The translations under genes and the position numbers were made by a program. A DNA stretch of 64,000 bases from Catonia carolina (taxonomy: Eukaryota > Arthropoda > Insecta > Hemiptera > Achilidae). The stretch is taken from assembly GCA_035578175.1 (NCBI GenBank), contig JAQMRL010000006.1, forward strand, positions 69,375,501 through 69,439,500, given 5' to 3'. Shown piece by piece: positions 61,654 through 64,000 of the stretch. The notes beneath the pieces were generated by a model. That model was not told the origin of the DNA. It searched no databases and saw nothing but the letters and a program-made list of their open reading frames with translations. Within the stretch, counting starts at the first letter, position 1. Each line of letters opens with the position of its first letter.

Positions 61654-61930
61654 AGTATACTAGTTTTTCTCGATTTTTTGCAACTTTTCAACTATTTTTG
61701 AACGTACAAGCCACCATTGAATGTGATGTGATTTTTTTTGTTCATTCAATTTAATTTTACGTAGTTTACACCATTGAAAAATTAAATTTAGAACAATATT
61801 ACGATAAATTTATTTACAACACGTGTTACGTTAACTTTGTAACATTAGGATTATTGTGAGAATTAATTCGCACGGGTTTGTTTGTAGTAAAATTATTCCC
61901 TGCATTTTTTATCACACCTTGTATTATGTA
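61654..61930. other. AT-rich spacer
   Basis: Nothing recognised. Confidence 0.45.
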
Positions 61931-61939
61931 CTAATATTT

Positions 61940-62262
61940 TTAAATTCCTAATGTGTGTACGTTGCAATCTGTTCAATTCAGAACAATAAGCAACCCCATG
62001 ACCCAATGAGATGAGGATGATATGTATGACGTGTAAATGAGGTGTAGTCTTGTATAGACTCAGGCCGACCATTCCTGAAAGAGTATGGTTAATTAAACCC
62101 CAACCATCAAAGTACACCGGCAACCACTGTCTAGTATTCAAATCCGTATAAAAGTAACTACCTTTACTAGGATTTGAACCAGGAACCTTCGTCTCCGAAA
62201 ATCAGCTGTTAAACAGCTGATTTTGGCGACGACTTTACCTCTAGACCAACCCGGTGGGTTCA
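61940..62262 (-). mobile_element. SINE-B copy with target duplication
   Basis: Full length, minus strand. Duplication CTAATATTT at 61931-61939 and 62264-62272. The palindrome TCAGCTGTTTAACAGCTGA is intact. Confidence 0.88.
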
Positions 62263-62488
62263 TCTAATATTTAGTAGCAATTTTAATAAGAAAATTAAAT
62301 TTTACGTAAATTAATGTTTTATTAGTCGTTGTAACAAGTTGACTGCTGTGGGACATATTTTGATGTCTCAGTTTGTATTGCCAGATAAGCTTTGAGACAC
62401 ACATCAGTGTCTCAATTTAATTTCGTATTCAACATTAATGTTTTCACTTTTTAAAAGAAAATAAAAATTTTAAAAAAATATAAAAAAA
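62263..62488. other. AT-rich spacer
   Basis: Contains TGTTGGGACATATTTTGATGTCTCA-like sequence and GAGACACACATCAGTGTCTC (near-palindrome, 62393-62412). No gene. Confidence 0.45.
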
Positions 62489-62680
62489 TGCCGGCCGCAT
62501 TGGCGTAGTTGGTAGCGTGCTCGCCTCTCATCATGCAGTTCTGGGTTCGAATCCCACTCAGGCACGGCATATTTTCATACGTTATCAAAAACCATTTCAT
62601 CCTCATTACGCACAGTTCCACCCCAATGTCGTCGCTAATGACCACACCAGTTGATGCGACAATAAATAAATAAATAAAAA
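62489..62680 (+). mobile_element. SINE-A copy, full length, alpha tail
   Basis: GCCGGCCGCATTGGCGTAG head, B-box GGGTTCGAATCCC, body CATTTCATCCTCATTACGCA, tail GTCGTCGCTAATGACC..GATGCGAC then (AATA)n. Confidence 0.88.
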
Positions 62681-62692
62681 TAAAAAATTTTG

Positions 62693-62855
62693 ATTGCCTC
62701 CAGTCGTAGTGGTTAGTGCGTTATCCTACAGACGGAAGGTCCCAGGGTTCGATTCTAGAATAGGGTCTGGAAATTACACGTCAAAACTAATTGTTTCATG
62801 ATTCAAAATAATCGCCAATAGTCAAAATTCTGATGCGACTTCAATAAATAATGAA
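62693..62855 (+). mobile_element. SINE-E: different tRNA-like head with an alpha-like tail
   Basis: Head GCCTCCAGTCGTAGTGGTTAG (A-box TAGTGGTTAGTG), B-box AGGGTTCGATTCT, tail ATCGCCAATAGTC..CTGATGCGACTTCAATAAA. The head looks tRNA-derived but lacks a 3' acceptor strand. Confidence 0.7.
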
Positions 62856-63052
62856 ATCTGTATTTTCGTATGGAAGGGCACAATTTGTTGTTCAAATTAT
62901 GCATGACTTAATAACAAAATTTTTTGCTAATTTATGCAAGACAAATTCTTGTCTCAATATATTTGTGTCTCAATTTTTTGTAGTATATTTTAAAAATAAA
63001 AAAATTAAATTATTTTTTCTTACTATTAACTAATTTTTAAATAGGTACTAAG

Positions 63053-63441
63053 TGTTGTTTAGGTGATCATTTGAAAGGCTGGTTTGAACCTGCATAGGTT
63101 TTACTAAGTAAATCGAGGAGTGAGGTAGTTCACCATTGTCTTCCTCACTGAGTGGAAAAATACGCTTATCAGCATGCCGGGCTCTCTGAAAAGCACATAT
63201 TTTCCACTCAAATGACACCTTCACTTCATTCACCACAGGGTCTGGCTGTATAATGATGAAATTCATTACTTTCAGAGGAGATAACTCTGATTAGTGTCAC
63301 AGTACACCTCTACCTTTTCTGTTCTTAATTGATTCAGTCATTTAATTGGCTGACCATGTGATAAGAAACAGAACTATTTATTTTAGCCCTGCAACGAACA
63401 GATTGAGTGTAAATAATTTGACACTCTTGTCTGTTATGGGC
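63053..63441 (-). mobile_element. SINE-C copy
   Basis: Minus strand GCCCATAACAGACAAGAGTG (4-bp loss near the 5' end) to AAACAACACTT. Short indels in the middle; the MNFIIIQPDPVV frame is still open for 72 codons. Confidence 0.85.
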
Positions 63442-64000
63442 ACATAGATACTATACTACCATACTATACTACTACTGTAAGAACTGTAGTACTATACTAA
63501 TTTTTTTGTTTACTCCTATGCGCGGACAGAACTCTTCGTGAAGAAGAGTTTTTGCGTATAAGTATATATTTAGTTAAAAATATTGTAAATAGCTAAGTAT
63601 AGCAATAATTGTATTATGTTTAACAAAATAAAACAAATAAATAAATAAATAAATAAAAATACTACTGGATAAAATGAAAAAAATTGCAGCATTTCTGGCA
63701 GGACTTCTCATCACTCGAATATCGAATAGGGTCAACCTGTTAATCTATTTTTTGCACTTAATACATTAACAAAGCGTCAGAAATCAAAGATTCGTTTCAA
63801 GGTCGCTTATGTCGGACATTTTATATCCATTGATTCTGATTTTTGTTTGTAATGTTATGTGTTGTATTGAGGAATATTTCTTTTGGAATTATGTTTGCAT
63901 TGTAATTCTTAAATAGTGTCTTACGTAGTAATTACTTAAAGGTAATTCATATTCAGTCCGTGATGAATAAAAAATAATGATAATATTGTTTAATCTTATT
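63442..64000. other. Spacer, possible retroposon end
   Basis: A hairpin AACTCTTC-GTGAA-GAAGAGTT (about 63531-63551) and an (AAAT)n tail (63620-63657) suggest the 3' end of an unassigned retroposon. The rest is AT-rich. Confidence 0.45.

Overview
This is eukaryotic, AT-rich, repeat-dominated DNA, almost certainly from an arthropod and most likely an insect. The evidence is DD34D mariner elements, insect-type I-superfamily, jockey-like and RTE-like LINEs, a PIF/Harbinger relic with a MADF partner gene, several tRNA-headed SINE families, a Ty3/gypsy-type LTR element and abundant CA microsatellites. No species can be named from the sequence. I found no convincing host protein-coding gene, rRNA, functional tRNA, operon or CRISPR array. 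The best host-like stretches are two short promoter-like patches (22.76-22.87 kb and 52.48-53.12 kb).

Five repeat families recur and are named here. (1) HL element: about 0.9-1.1 kb. On its forward strand it starts ACTTTCTCTTGCC inside a 38-nt hairpin, carries an internal TG/CA microsatellite and two diverged 160-bp subrepeats, and ends GGCAAGAGAAAGT, then a GTGTGA/TCACAC hairpin, then CACCAGAT. This resembles Helentron-derived DINE-1/HINE elements. (2) SINE-A: tRNA-like head GCCGGCCGCATTGGCGTAG. (3) SINE-B: tRNA-like head ACCCACCGGGTTGGTCTAG with a 19-bp palindrome in place of the anticodon arm. (4) SINE-C: about 395 bp with a (CAA)n tail. (5) SINE-D and SINE-E: further tRNA-like heads that share or swap tails with SINE-A.

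Layout. 0-8.7 kb: HL copies and SINEs. 8.7-9.5 kb: a mariner remnant folded into an inverted duplication. 10.3-13.3 kb: a TIR element (CCGGGTGTTTC termini, TA duplication) holding a nested mariner, SINE-C, minisatellite and LINE 3' end. 13.9-15.1 kb: microsatellite and an 8-unit 90-bp array continuous with an RT tail. 15.8-17.6 kb: HL, RT and SINE debris. 18.28-19.27 kb: a PIF/Harbinger relic. 19.5-25.4 kb: HL copies, an inverted duplication and a CCT tract. 25.6-26.5 kb: a LINE tail split by a solo LTR. 27.0-28.6 kb: an HL copy split by a long-TIR mariner-superfamily element. 29.4-33.4 kb: a copia-like scrap, SINE-C, a minus-strand TATA/Inr core promoter and a mariner carrying SINE-B. 33.5-42.7 kb: a stack of insertions, with HL-related tandem units split by SINE-A and by a 5'-truncated RTE-like LINE, itself split by a nearly complete 6.07-kb I-superfamily LINE; target duplications are visible at each of these levels. 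43.4-50.1 kb: HL copies and LINE tails. 51-53.8 kb: LINE RT, promoter-like sequence and a mariner end. 54-56.6 kb: HL, a 130-bp tandem repeat and SINEs. 56.7-61.65 kb: an LTR retrotransposon on the minus strand with two near-identical LTRs but broken gag, pol and integrase. 61.9-64 kb: SINEs.

The elements work as transposition machinery and parasites of it. The I-type LINE encodes endonuclease, RT and RNase H. Its hairpin 3' tail resembles tails on several SINEs, which suggests (but does not prove) shared reverse-transcription machinery. Apart from LINE ORF2, whose 1,231-codon frame is open but lacks an AUG ahead of its endonuclease, every element gene seen here is truncated, frameshifted or point-inactivated.
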